This document shows positions 25,961 through 35,069 of a stretch of DNA of 64,000 nt, piece after piece. Made by a program: the position numbers and the translations under genes. This stretch comes from Alphaproteobacteria bacterium (GTDB lineage: Bacteria > Pseudomonadota > Alphaproteobacteria > Sphingomonadales > Kordiimonadaceae). Positions within the stretch are counted from its first letter, which is position 1. Each line of letters begins with the position of its first letter. Location of the stretch: contig JABXIS010000017.1 of the NCBI GenBank assembly GCA_013372975.1, forward strand, positions 83,940 through 147,939, given 5' to 3'. Below the pieces are notes generated by a model that had not been told where the DNA came from, made no database searches, and saw only the letters and a list, made by a program, of their open reading frames with translations.

Positions 25961-26761
25961 TCAAAGTGCCAAAGCAAGTGCTGCAATCATCAAGGAGAAA
26001 TAGGCAAACATGCCAAAACCAACACCAAATACAGCACCGAAAAGCCTGCTTTCGCCGCCCAAAGTACGGCCCCAATAGGTTCTGCCACTGCTGACAGGCA
26101 AAAGCGGGCTCGCAACGCGCCGCATGATAACGGGCGCCTTGAGATAGTGCCCCACATTCACATAAACGGGCCAAAGAAGAAGGAACATCACCAAGGCAAC
26201 TGCACCAATTTCCAGATAGGATATCTGGGGCTTGGCAAGGCAGGCATAAATGAAGGGCGCACCCAATGTGACTACCAGGCCAACGTAAAAGCCTTGAAAA
26301 CCCCGCGCATCCTGCTCGAAATGACGGCGACAATTGCTACAGCGATAAACCCGAACAAACCGCAACAGGCTGCGTCGATAACGCGTGGCACTCATGCTGC
26401 TGCCGCAACTGAAACAGCGACGAACTTCACAATTTTCGCTGTTGCGTGCGGAAGACGGCTTGGCTGCCTTGCGACGCGCCTGTGAAGCCGCTTGCACGCG
26501 CAACCTGCGTTCTTCGGCATACCCTTTCCTAACCGTCGGCTGGGATGCGCCCGCCACCGAAGCGGCGGGCGCGTGCTGCACAACCGGGTCATTGGAACGT
26601 GCAGCAGCTGGGGTCTTGTTATGATTTACTGACCGTCTGATGGGTTCCTCATCAAATTCGGGAACAGCGTTCCGGCTCTGGACAAGGCGAATAGGAGCAG
26701 TTTCCTCACGTTTCATATCCGCATCAAATTGAGCGCGCGCACCTTTAAGAATTTCAGGCAT
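25961..26761 (-). CDS. Zinc-ribbon membrane protein of unknown function
   Basis: 266 residues from ATG 26761 (GAGG upstream); the start overlaps the PAS-receiver gene by 8 nt. The first 110 residues are low-complexity and basic (RLRVQAASQARRKAAKPSSA). Residues about 115-145 form a four-Cys zinc ribbon: RCFSCGSSMS and YRCSNCRRHFE. Three to four hydrophobic helices follow (GFYVGLVVTLGAPFIYACLA, IGAVALVMFLLLWPVYVNVG, FGAVFGVGFGMFAYFSLMIAALALA). Cytosolic zinc ribbon plus membrane domain suggests an envelope or signalling accessory, but I know no named family. Translational coupling to the receiver protein suggests a linked role. Confidence 0.75.
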   Translation of the reverse strand: MPEILKGARAQFDADMKREETAPIRLVQSRNAVPEFDEEPIRRSVNHNKTPAAARSNDPVVQHAPAASVAGASQPTVRKGYAEERRLRVQAASQARRKAAKPSSARNSENCEVRRCFSCGSSMSATRYRRSLLRFVRVYRCSNCRRHFEQDARGFQGFYVGLVVTLGAPFIYACLAKPQISYLEIGAVALVMFLLLWPVYVNVGHYLKAPVIMRRVASPLLPVSSGRTYWGRTLGGESRLFGAVFGVGFGMFAYFSLMIAALALAL

Positions 26762-27587
26762 GGGATACCTCACCGGTCATTAAACTCTGCCGCTGACCGA
26801 GGAAATTACGGCAGACCCTGGGCAGACATGTTTTGAAATAGGGTTTGATAAAATAGTCGCTAAAGCCCGCGTTAAGCAGGCGATCACGATCTTGAAAAGA
26901 ACCGTCTGAAACCAATGCAACGGCGGGAATATGCCCTTTATCAGACGGCAGGGACCGTATCTGCATCATGGCATCAAAGCCGCCAAGATGTGGATCACAG
27001 ATATCGGCCAAAAATAGATCGAAGCGATCGGAAAGCTGAATTATGCGTATTGCTTCCGTGCCCGTTTTTGCCACACACACCTGACATCCCTGAACCTGCA
27101 GGATTGATGTAATCTCAGGCCTGATCTCCGTGTCCCCTTCTAGCAGAAGGACTTTCGGGGACACGGAGGCAGGTGCCTGAAGCGGTGAGAAAAGGGTGGT
27201 GTCGGGCGTTTTATACTGCATAGGGTAGGAAGAACTGAATTCCACCATGCAATAGGCCTGTAGCGGTGATGCTTTCCGTCCCATCAGCCGCTTGAGGCTG
27301 TTGCGATCAAGCGGGCTAATGGACACCTGCAAGTCGTGGGCCCATGCCATCTGGGATATATCCTGTGCCCTTACGACAGTCGTCTTGCCGGTATAAATAG
27401 CCTCAAGAATGTGCCTCTCAAGTACTGAGCCTCCCATCCCGGGCATCAGGTCAGGCAGCTGCTTGCCCTTTGTGCAGGCACTGCTGACACCCGAAACATG
27501 CTCAAGCCAGGAGTTCCACAGTTTGACTTCAAGCGTCTCGTCGACGATCACAACGCCGCGTTCTGCAATGCCGCCACTATCGAACAT
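26754..27587 (-). CDS. PAS-receiver response regulator without output domain
   Basis: 277 residues from ATG 27587 (GGAGAG 6 nt upstream). The first 115 residues have PAS character (ERGVVIVDETLEVKLWNSWLEHVSG, VSISPLDRNSLKRLM). The C-terminal receiver domain starts at about residue 145 (PKVLLLEGDTEIRPEITSIL), with the probable phospho-acceptor Asp in DLFLADICDPHLGG, Ser in ALVSDGSF and the conserved Lys in FIKPYFK. The acidic pair after beta-1 is Glu-Gly-Asp rather than Asp-Asp, so metal binding may be altered. It has no DNA-binding or enzymatic domain. It is divergent from an OmpR-type regulator and close to a hybrid kinase, a likely phosphodonor. Confidence 0.82.
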   Translation of the reverse strand: MFDSGGIAERGVVIVDETLEVKLWNSWLEHVSGVSSACTKGKQLPDLMPGMGGSVLERHILEAIYTGKTTVVRAQDISQMAWAHDLQVSISPLDRNSLKRLMGRKASPLQAYCMVEFSSSYPMQYKTPDTTLFSPLQAPASVSPKVLLLEGDTEIRPEITSILQVQGCQVCVAKTGTEAIRIIQLSDRFDLFLADICDPHLGGFDAMMQIRSLPSDKGHIPAVALVSDGSFQDRDRLLNAGFSDYFIKPYFKTCLPRVCRNFLGQRQSLMTGEVSHA

Positions 27588-27790
27588 GTTTGCTCTCCAA
27601 CTACCAACCAAATGTCAGACAAAACCAGTGCCAAAGTTCTCTCAATGGATAGCACTCGAGGAGCGGATAAGTTTGCCGCGGCTGTAAAATTTTGTATTAA
27701 ATTGTATCGTGACTTGATAAGTCTGGCGCCTCCCGATAACAGGGCAAAAAACACGCCGACTAATACGGCGGTTGAAACAGGAGTGCAGAG

Positions 27791-28507
27791 GTGATCACCA
27801 AACCTCATATTCTGGTAGTCGATGACGAACCGGACATCCGGGAGCCTGTGGCTGCATACCTGGAAATGAACGGATATTCTGCGTGCATGGCGGCAGACTC
27901 AGCTTCTGCGCTCGCTGCTGTTCGCACCAAAAAACCTGACCTTGCCATCCTTGATATTATGCTGGGCAAGGACGACGGCATTCAGCTATGCAAGACACTG
28001 CAAAGCCAAGCAGAAATTCCTGTTATTTTCCTTTCAGGTCGTACAGAGGAAACTGAACGGATTATAGGCCTTGAGGTCGGGGCTGACGACTATGTGACCA
28101 AGCCTTTTAACCCCCGCGAACTGCTGGCAAGAGTTAAAGCCGTTTTGCGCCGCAGTTCAGGCAGGCCCGCACAATCCCGGCGCGGGACCGCAAAGGTCCG
28201 GTTCGGCCCTTGGACATTCTCTGCGGCAAGTCACGAGATCATCCATGAAGATGGCCGAACAGTTGAGTTAAGCACAGGCGAGGCCAAACTTCTGCAAGCG
28301 CTGATCGACAACCCTCATACTGTTCTCAATCGCGATCAATTGATGGATATTACGCAAGGCAGGCAGGCGGACGTATTTGACCGAAGCATCGATAATGGCA
28401 TTGCCCGGCTGCGCAAGAAAGTTGAGGAAAATCCAAGGTCTCCAAAGCTGATCAAAACCTATTGGGGTGGCGGCTATGCATTGGTGTGCGACATAGAACA
28501 GGCCTAG
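27791..28507 (+). CDS. OmpR/PhoB-type response regulator
   Basis: 238 residues starting with GTG 27791 (AGGAG upstream). Receiver domain at residues 5-120: ILVVDDEPDIREPV, phospho-Asp in LAILDIMLGKDDG, Ser/Thr in VIFLSGR and Lys in DDYVTKPF. The winged-helix output at about 140-236 shows WTFSAASHEIIHEDGRTV, LSTGEAKLLQALIDN, VLNRDQLMD, DRSIDNGIARLRKK and the final wing TYWGGGYAL. Its cognate kinase is probably the hybrid kinase that converges on it with a 4-nt overlap, although hybrid kinases often need a phosphotransferase step. Targets are unknown. Confidence 0.92.
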   Translation: MITKPHILVVDDEPDIREPVAAYLEMNGYSACMAADSASALAAVRTKKPDLAILDIMLGKDDGIQLCKTLQSQAEIPVIFLSGRTEETERIIGLEVGADDYVTKPFNPRELLARVKAVLRRSSGRPAQSRRGTAKVRFGPWTFSAASHEIIHEDGRTVELSTGEAKLLQALIDNPHTVLNRDQLMDITQGRQADVFDRSIDNGIARLRKKVEENPRSPKLIKTYWGGGYALVCDIEQA

Positions 28508-31479
28508 GTGTCGGCCTGTTCCTTTTCGATGCCGTAAATAAGCGCCCTGATATCAGCCGGTGAAAACGGCTTGTTTACAACAGGCCGCGCACAACTTTCC
28601 AAAAACTGCTGAGCTTCCGCGGACAGGCTATCGCCTGTCATGAAAGCTATTGACCGCACCAGCTCCGGGTGCTCTTGTGAAAGTGCCTCAAACAATTCCT
28701 GGCCTGAAAGTCCTGGCATACGAAGGTCGCTGATAATCACATCGAACGTTTGACTTTTCAGGATTTCCAGCGCCTTTCCACCTGAGGAAACTGCTCTTAC
28801 CTTATGCCCGTCAAGTTCCAGAATATCGCTCAATGACGTCAGGATTTCCGGCTCATCATCTACGATAAGAACGCTGCTTACCCCTTTGGGTTTGCCTGTG
28901 GCCTTGACTTTCTGCACTTCACCGACATCGGTGCCTAATGGCAACCGCAACCGGAAATGTGCACCGCGATATAATGCATTCTCAGGCGTTGGTGGCATCA
29001 GATCAATTGTGCCGCCATGAGACCGTACACTGCCGCGAACAAGAAATAGACCAAGCCCGGTGCCACTTCCCACGTCTTTAGTCGTGAAGAACGGGTCAAA
29101 TATACGCCCTTGAGTATTCTCCGGAATGCCAGGCCCATTATCTAGAACATCCACCTGAATTTCTTTGGTTGCGGCATCGAATATGCATTCCAGCCGTACT
29201 TTCTTTGCACCGTCCTGACTGGCTAATGCGTGCTGGGCATTGAGAAACAGGTTGATAAATACCTGGCTGAACTGGTCTGCATCCCCGATCATTTCGGGAA
29301 CATCCGGAGCTATCGAAATATCCATGTCCACTTTGTCAGTTTTATAGCCAAAACTGCAAATATCCCGAGCGCTTCGAATACAATCATCAATTTTGAACGG
29401 CCTTTTCTCCCCCTGGCCCTTCCTGGCCATCGAAAGAAATGTGCGCACAATACGCGAGCAACGATCTGCCGCGTCGGTAATCTTCTGAACGCGTTCCGCA
29501 AGCGCAGGATCATCGGAAGACATGGAAAGCACATGCGCATTCGCGACAACAACCGTCAGCGGATTATTCAATTCATGGGCCACACCTGCCAGCAACGTCC
29601 CAAGCGCGTTCAGTTTCTCGCTTTGGAACAAAGCTTCCCTTTGGGCCTTCAGTTCGGCTTCCAACTGCGCCTTGTCTTCAACATCAATGAAGCTCATCAC
29701 AGTGGCGTCGTTGCCCTGAAAAACCATCTTCAGGCCTGAATAGAGGGCCGGGAAACTATCGCCATTCATACGCTGGAATGTCGCTTCCCTGAGCGTGCCC
29801 TGACGCCCCGAAACCGACCCTAGCAAAGGCAAGGCGGCGGCATCGCCCTTTTCCATGAAACGGCCGATCATTGACCCAATCAACTCGTTCCGGCCGGCCC
29901 CCAGGACACTTTCCGCCGCGTTACTGGCAAACAGAATACAGCCATCGCTGTTTCTGAGAATAAGCACGGGGAACGGTTGCCCCTTCAGCACATCCCGCAG
30001 CTGGGCCTCATTGCGTTCAAGGTTCATTTCAAGCTGACGACGCTGTGTTACATCATGAGCAATTACAACGAACCCGCCACCGTCAACTTTACGGCTGCTG
30101 ATCTGGTACCAGCTGCCATCTTTCAATTCACCAAGGAAACTGGTGTAGCCCGTGGTCAACGCCTCAATCACACCTGCTTCGTGCCATCCATCCTGCATGT
30201 CGGTAGGCACACCGTTCACCGACTTCAGCCGGGACAGAAGATCATACAACAGGCTTTCCATGCTTTGAGAGGCGATCCAGCTGCGATCCTGCTCATGCAG
30301 GCGTTCCATATCGCGGTTGCACGCAATCATCTTGCCATCAGCATCAAAGAAGGAGAAGGCCATCGGCATTGAGGTGATCGCATCATCAAGCTGGGTTTTG
30401 GCTGCCAGAATATCTGTAACATCACGGGCCAGAAGAATATTGCCTCCGGCCTCTACCGACGCACAATCCACCATAAACGTTCTGTCATCCTTGAGGCGAA
30501 CTGTTAGTTGGTGCCCTTCCTTGAGCGCGCGATATAACCCTGCGGCAACAACATTGCCTTCAGCGTCGGCTTCCTTGCCATCCACGCTGTGGAAAAGGCT
30601 TCCATACCGACTGATGGTGGAAAGGATGCTTTTCCCCATCAGATCTTCTTTTTTGGCGCCGAGGATTTCCGCGAATTTATCATTGCAAGCAACGGTCCTG
30701 CCCGTGCCGTCATCGATGGCTACCATGTCAGGTATTACGCCGATAACATCCTGCAAAATTTCCCAATATTTGTCAGCCCGTGCCTTCAAACGATTCTGTT
30801 CCCGCACTGCCATAGCCTGAACTTTCTCGGCCAAATCAGAGGCAAGTACCGTGACCATAAAGAGGCCACATGCAGTGAAGGCTGTGGGCAATGTCAGGAA
30901 CATTACCGTACCGAACATGCGCTGTATCTCGGGATCACGCTCATATCCGTTCGACAATGCTATTGCTGCCATTGTCACCTGCGTCAGACAGAAAAGGGTA
31001 TTTGCGCCAATCGCACCCCATTCTGCGGCATTTTTCCTTTTCTTGGCGCTATACAGGACCCAGGCTGCCATGCCTGTTGTAAAGGAGGTCACCATGGGGC
31101 TTAAAGCCACCGTTATGCCAAAATGGCCGCCCGGCGGGATACTCAGATAGGTAATGACGTCGGCAACAACCACCGCAATCGCCATCCAGCGCAATGGCAC
31201 ATGGCGGCCCGCGCGCAACAGATAGCCGGTCAGCCCCATCAGGGCCGCAGTGTAGGAAAGGCCGCTTACGATCATCCAATATGTGGTGAAATTTGGGAAA
31301 AAGTCAGGAACGCGATTTAGGATATTGCCTGCCCACTGGACTGTGGCGACACCAAAAGTGACACTCCAGGCAAGTGCATGCAACCGCCGCCCGAATGAAC
31401 GCCACGAGATGTAAAAAATAATCGTCAGACTGGCACTGATCATTGTCAGTGCCAGGATCACAAAGGTGGCTCCGTCCAC
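28504..31479 (-). CDS. Hybrid sensor histidine kinase (7TM-PAS-PAS-PAS-HisKA-HATPase-REC)
   Basis: 991 residues, start GTG 31479 with AAGGAA upstream. Residues 1-220 hold about seven TM helices. Three PAS domains follow at about 235-355 (IPDMVAIDDGTGRTVACNDKF), 360-480 (MPMAFSFFDADGKMIACNRD) and 490-605 (PFPVLILRNSDGCILFASN). HisKA has His 635 in AGVAHELNNPL; the ATPase domain shows N box FINLFLNAQHAL, G1 LDNGPGIPE, F box FDPFFTTK and G2 GSGTGLGL. The C-terminal receiver (about 870-985) has DDE at its acidic site, Asp 918 in IISDLRMPGLSG and Lys in VVNKPF. The stimulus is unknown; the many PAS domains suggest a redox or small-ligand signal. Confidence 0.93.
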   Translation of the reverse strand: MDGATFVILALTMISASLTIIFYISWRSFGRRLHALAWSVTFGVATVQWAGNILNRVPDFFPNFTTYWMIVSGLSYTAALMGLTGYLLRAGRHVPLRWMAIAVVVADVITYLSIPPGGHFGITVALSPMVTSFTTGMAAWVLYSAKKRKNAAEWGAIGANTLFCLTQVTMAAIALSNGYERDPEIQRMFGTVMFLTLPTAFTACGLFMVTVLASDLAEKVQAMAVREQNRLKARADKYWEILQDVIGVIPDMVAIDDGTGRTVACNDKFAEILGAKKEDLMGKSILSTISRYGSLFHSVDGKEADAEGNVVAAGLYRALKEGHQLTVRLKDDRTFMVDCASVEAGGNILLARDVTDILAAKTQLDDAITSMPMAFSFFDADGKMIACNRDMERLHEQDRSWIASQSMESLLYDLLSRLKSVNGVPTDMQDGWHEAGVIEALTTGYTSFLGELKDGSWYQISSRKVDGGGFVVIAHDVTQRRQLEMNLERNEAQLRDVLKGQPFPVLILRNSDGCILFASNAAESVLGAGRNELIGSMIGRFMEKGDAAALPLLGSVSGRQGTLREATFQRMNGDSFPALYSGLKMVFQGNDATVMSFIDVEDKAQLEAELKAQREALFQSEKLNALGTLLAGVAHELNNPLTVVVANAHVLSMSSDDPALAERVQKITDAADRCSRIVRTFLSMARKGQGEKRPFKIDDCIRSARDICSFGYKTDKVDMDISIAPDVPEMIGDADQFSQVFINLFLNAQHALASQDGAKKVRLECIFDAATKEIQVDVLDNGPGIPENTQGRIFDPFFTTKDVGSGTGLGLFLVRGSVRSHGGTIDLMPPTPENALYRGAHFRLRLPLGTDVGEVQKVKATGKPKGVSSVLIVDDEPEILTSLSDILELDGHKVRAVSSGGKALEILKSQTFDVIISDLRMPGLSGQELFEALSQEHPELVRSIAFMTGDSLSAEAQQFLESCARPVVNKPFSPADIRALIYGIEKEQADT

Positions 31480-31594
31480 GCGGGCAGTTCCTTTTCTCGC
31501 ATTAAACCCAGCTAAAAAGCGATCCTGCCAGTGTCAGAGGTTACTCCTTCAAACTCAATCAAAAAAATGTCGTAATTTGTAACAAGGCCATAGA

Positions 31595-32536
31595 CTAACG
31601 TGGTGGCAAATGGATACCGGCAAGCATGCATCGCGCACTGCCGCCAGCCAATTCAATCGTGGGCACACTAAAAGGCAGTATGGGCATTTCAGCCTCAATC
31701 GTGCCGCGCTGTTCGGTTGTCAGGCTTCGAGAGGCCGTTTCTGACATAACCAGAAACAGGCCATCTTTTCCCCGGACTTCAAAGGCATTGCCCGCAAACT
31801 GGTTTATCTGGTCAGGTCCAAGGTCCACTATTGTGCGCCCCGTAGCTTCCAACCTTTGTCGAACAGTCTGGCGGCGATTAGGGTCAGTTATTGTTTCAAA
31901 ACCCACCAAAGCAAGCTTGGTGCCCACATTCATCATCACATTGGTATGATAGATGGCATTCCCATCTGGCCCCACGGTCTCGAACATGACGGGTTCATAA
32001 TTGAATTCCTGCCCGAACCGTCGCGCCAGCGTTTCGTCGGCGCGGTGAGACAAGGAAATATAGGCGATCCGGTCCAGATGATCGAGCACCATGGCGCCCG
32101 TGCCTTCGAGGAACAAATCATCCGCTTCAGCACCCGAATAATCAACGATACCGGACACGCTATATTCGGCCTTCAGCGCATCAACTATGTCAGCGCGTCG
32201 CTCCGGCCTGCGGGAAGGTGCATACATAGGATACAAGGCAATCCGGCCATCCCTGTGCGTGGAGAACCAGTTGTTGGGGAAGACAGAATCTGGCGTCGCT
32301 GTGCCTTTATCCTCAAATAGGTGAACGGTCACGCCAACGGCCCGAAGTTTTTCTGCCGCCGCAACCACCTCGTCATAGGCCTGCTGTGCAACCTTGGCTC
32401 TATCGCTTCCGGCATCATGTTGAAAGGCATTGTCGGCTGCTGTTTCGTCATTTGGATAAAAGTGATGTGGCAACACCATCACTACGGCACTTGGTGCCTG
32501 GCCCAAACGTCCAGCCGTTTTGAGTGTATCTGTCAT
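31595..32536 (-). CDS. ctlX: CtlX-like citrulline hydrolase / amidinotransferase-fold protein
   Basis: 313 residues from ATG 32536 (AGGGAA upstream); the longer frame to 32638 lacks a ribosome site. It belongs to the guanidino-group-modifying enzyme fold shared with arginine deiminase and AstB. Recognisable segments: VVMVLPHHFYPNDETAADN, TPDSVFPNNWFSTHRDG, YPMYAPSRRPERR, ADDLFLEGTGAMVLDH and the C-terminal GGSARCMLAGIH with the nucleophile Cys near residue 303. These match the citrulline utilisation hydrolase type CtlX as I remember it. Divergent from an Lrp/AsnC regulator and arginine N-succinyltransferase, it probably works in arginine or citrulline catabolism in the cytosol. Confidence 0.82.
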   Translation of the reverse strand: MTDTLKTAGRLGQAPSAVVMVLPHHFYPNDETAADNAFQHDAGSDRAKVAQQAYDEVVAAAEKLRAVGVTVHLFEDKGTATPDSVFPNNWFSTHRDGRIALYPMYAPSRRPERRADIVDALKAEYSVSGIVDYSGAEADDLFLEGTGAMVLDHLDRIAYISLSHRADETLARRFGQEFNYEPVMFETVGPDGNAIYHTNVMMNVGTKLALVGFETITDPNRRQTVRQRLEATGRTIVDLGPDQINQFAGNAFEVRGKDGLFLVMSETASRSLTTEQRGTIEAEMPILPFSVPTIELAGGSARCMLAGIHLPPR

Positions 32537-32707
32537 AATCTTCCCTGCATGAATGCAAATCCCGAAAACAGAAAAGCACAAAAGATACAGAATGAAAGTT
32601 TGAAGACCGTGCTTTCGCCGCATTCTGTGCGGCAGCATGACCGAACTTCTGACAAAAATTTGGTCTGCAGCATGCTATGACTATTCATGGGAAATGAGGG
32701 AAACAGC

Positions 32708-33205
32708 ATGGCAAACACAATCAAGCTGGACCGGATAAACCGGCGCATATTGGAGCATCTGCAGTCTGATGCCCGTATCAGCAACCTAGCCTTGGCGGAA
32801 GCCGTTCATCTGTCGCCAAGCGCTTGCCTGGAACGCGTTCGAAAACTGGAACAGCAAGGACTTGTAGGGCGCTATATCGGCGAAATAAATGTCACCAAGG
32901 CGGCTCCACTTCTGGAAGCTTATGCTGAGATCACACTTCTGAACCATCGACCAGAGGATTTCCTTCGTTTCAATGACCATATTCAGGACGAACCTGCCAT
33001 CATTCAAAGCCACAAGGTCAGTGGCAGGTATGACTTTCTGGTACGCATTGCCGTGCGAGACATGGCTGCCCTGAGCGCTCTGACAGACAATCTTCTGGCT
33101 GCCGATATTGGCATCGCAAAATTCACCACCGTGCCCATTATCGAAAATGCAAAGGCCTATTCGGGCTATCCGCTTGCAAGCCTGATCGACGAACAACACC
33201 CATAG
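32708..33205 (+). CDS. Lrp/AsnC-family transcriptional regulator
   Basis: 165 residues from ATG 32708 (GAGGGAA 6 nt upstream; preferred over 32687). N-terminal winged helix: LDRINRRILEHLQSDARISN, then LAEAVHLSPSACLERVRKLEQQG. The C-terminal RAM domain (YAEITLLNHRPEDFLRF, SGRYDFLVRIAVRDM) is the amino-acid-binding and oligomerising half. It lies between the divergent ctlX-like gene and astA, 23 nt before the latter, so it most likely senses arginine, ornithine or citrulline and controls both sides. The 171-bp divergent gap is AT-rich. Confidence 0.92.
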   Translation: MANTIKLDRINRRILEHLQSDARISNLALAEAVHLSPSACLERVRKLEQQGLVGRYIGEINVTKAAPLLEAYAEITLLNHRPEDFLRFNDHIQDEPAIIQSHKVSGRYDFLVRIAVRDMAALSALTDNLLAADIGIAKFTTVPIIENAKAYSGYPLASLIDEQHP

Positions 33206-33228
33206 CCTGACAAGGAACTACAACAGCC

Positions 33229-34209
33229 ATGATCGTTCGCGCCGCCCACCATGATGACCTGGAAGCCTTGATGACACTCGCCGCCAAAGCGGGTAAAGGG
33301 TTGACTACTATTCCGCGAGACAAAAACGCCATGGCCGACCGTATTGACGCATCTGTCAGTTCTTTCGCAAGGCCAACAAAAAATCTAACAGCCGAAACAT
33401 ACTTGATGGTGCTTGAGGAAGCCGACAGCAGCATCAGCGGACTTTCTGCCATCTACACCAATCTGGGGCACGACCAACCTTTTTACAGCTATCGGCTTTC
33501 CCGCCATGCTGCCCATGCGCCCGAAATTGGCGTGAAAGCAGAGGCTTCAGTGCTTTCACTTGTAAATGACTTTCACGGCTATGACGAAATTGGCACCCTG
33601 TTCCTGGACCCTGCCCGAAGGGGCGGCGGGCGCGGCAAACTTTTATCTTTCAGCCGGTTCATGTTGATGGCGGCTTTCCCGGAACGTTTCAGCACGCGTG
33701 TGATGGCGGAAATGCGTGGCTGGACAGATGAGCAGGGCCGCTCGCCATTCTGGGAAGCGGTTGGCCGTAAATTCTTCCATATGGAGTTTTCTGATGCCGA
33801 TGTGAAATCCGGAATCTCAAACCGCTTCATTGCCGACTTGATGCCCAAAGTTCCTATTTACACAACTTTGCTGCCACAAGAGGCGCAGGATGTGATTGGC
33901 ATCACGCATGAGAAAACCCGTCCCGCCCGTGCCTTGCTTGAAAAACAGGGTTTTCTCTTCCGGGAGCAAGTGGATGTATTTGATGCAGGGCCCTGCCTTG
34001 AAGTTGACCTGGCAAATATTCCGCTGGTACGTGGCACAAGACAAACCACTCTCGCGAATTTGCCCGATGAAGCCCTTGGCGCGCCCGCACTTGTCGCCAA
34101 AACAGAAAACAATACAGTTACAGTCAGCTATTCGATGGCGGCCAAAGGCGATATAGCGCGCGCCCTCGGTGTCACTGAAGATGCACCTGTTCTTTATTCA
34201 GGACTTTAG
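33229..34209 (+). CDS. astA: Arginine N-succinyltransferase
   Basis: 326 residues, slightly shorter than the usual 340. AstA transfers succinyl from succinyl-CoA to arginine, the first step of the AST pathway. Family segments are clear: MIVRAAHHDDLEALMTLA, GLTTIPRDKNAMADRI, ETYLMVLEE, the CoA-binding LFLDPARRGGGRGKLLS, RVMAEMRGWTDEQG, FWEAVGRKFFHMEFSDAD and PIYTTLLPQEAQDVIG. No other ast gene is present here. It follows the Lrp regulator by 23 nt. The adjacent CtlX-like enzyme shares the AstB fold, so the two might act in sequence, but CtlX motifs point to citrulline rather than succinylarginine. Confidence 0.92.
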   Translation: MIVRAAHHDDLEALMTLAAKAGKGLTTIPRDKNAMADRIDASVSSFARPTKNLTAETYLMVLEEADSSISGLSAIYTNLGHDQPFYSYRLSRHAAHAPEIGVKAEASVLSLVNDFHGYDEIGTLFLDPARRGGGRGKLLSFSRFMLMAAFPERFSTRVMAEMRGWTDEQGRSPFWEAVGRKFFHMEFSDADVKSGISNRFIADLMPKVPIYTTLLPQEAQDVIGITHEKTRPARALLEKQGFLFREQVDVFDAGPCLEVDLANIPLVRGTRQTTLANLPDEALGAPALVAKTENNTVTVSYSMAAKGDIARALGVTEDAPVLYSGL

Positions 34210-34282
34210 AGCATTCGCCGATAACCGCTTGTTAAGACCATTCAGGTACCTTCCAACTTATGGATGTTGAAAGGTTTATGTT

Positions 34283-35068
34283 TTGCGTTTTGTAGTTTTT
34301 ATCTTGTGCCTGATTCCATGCTTTGTTGCGCAAGCTACTGCAGAAAATACCGATGCGCCCCTTACCATCGCCGCGCAGGAAACCCCTGGCCTCCTGATGG
34401 AAGGAGCTGACCTTCCCTACAATCGTTTGCTTGCCGCGTTTCTGGAAGGGACGCCGGTGCCCTACAGTATCAAGATCTACCCAGGACAAAGAGGGGTCAT
34501 GCAATGGGCGCGCGAAGAAAGCCACTGCCTGTTCGGCAACATCACCCTTCCCGGCCACAAACGTATCCCACATTCTGTCCTGTCAGAGCAGGAGTTTACA
34601 AACCTGATATTTGCAGGTCCTTTCAACACAGTATCCGTACATATGTTTGGCCTCCATGCCGCACCCCCAATAGATGCGCGGGCGATCGGTGGCGCCCTCG
34701 TGGGCGTGGATACAATCGCCCACACGGATACCAATCTTTATGCCCCGTCTCTCAGGCGTCTAAAATATCTGAAAGTCGATTCAGCTTTGGAAGCCTTCCG
34801 TCTTCTCGAACAGGGACGCGTCAGCATGGTAATGGCCTACGGCATCGACGCGGCATTTGCGCTGCGCACAATTTCGGCTCGCTCCCAAATCAGGTATAAC
34901 AGGGATGCCCCGATCCTGTCGTTCGAGGAAAATCTGGCTTGTTGGCGCACACCACAAACAGAACCCCTGATCCGTCATGTCCAGCGCCGCATTGATAAAT
35001 TGCGTCAGAGCGGTGAGCTCGCAAAATTAATTCCCACCGCCGATCTGAAGGCGCAGCAAACCCCATGA
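34283..35068 (+). CDS. Periplasmic solute-binding-like protein (SBP family 3), divergent paralogue
   Basis: 261 residues starting with TTG 34283 (GAAAGG 8 nt upstream; the ATG just before it is out of frame and stops quickly). A signal peptide (RFVVFILCLIPCFVAQATA) leads into a two-lobed binding-protein fold: LTIAAQETPGLLMEGADLPYN, IKIYPGQRGVMQWAREES, then CLFGNITLPGHK. It is a distant relative of the three binding-protein-like genes at 40470, 51672 and 52482. No ABC permease or ATPase lies nearby. It ends 1 nt before the convergent decarboxylase. Function unknown; amino-acid or peptide binding is the family norm. Confidence 0.75.
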   Translation: MRFVVFILCLIPCFVAQATAENTDAPLTIAAQETPGLLMEGADLPYNRLLAAFLEGTPVPYSIKIYPGQRGVMQWAREESHCLFGNITLPGHKRIPHSVLSEQEFTNLIFAGPFNTVSVHMFGLHAAPPIDARAIGGALVGVDTIAHTDTNLYAPSLRRLKYLKVDSALEAFRLLEQGRVSMVMAYGIDAAFALRTISARSQIRYNRDAPILSFEENLACWRTPQTEPLIRHVQRRIDKLRQSGELAKLIPTADLKAQQTP

Positions 35069-35069
35069 C

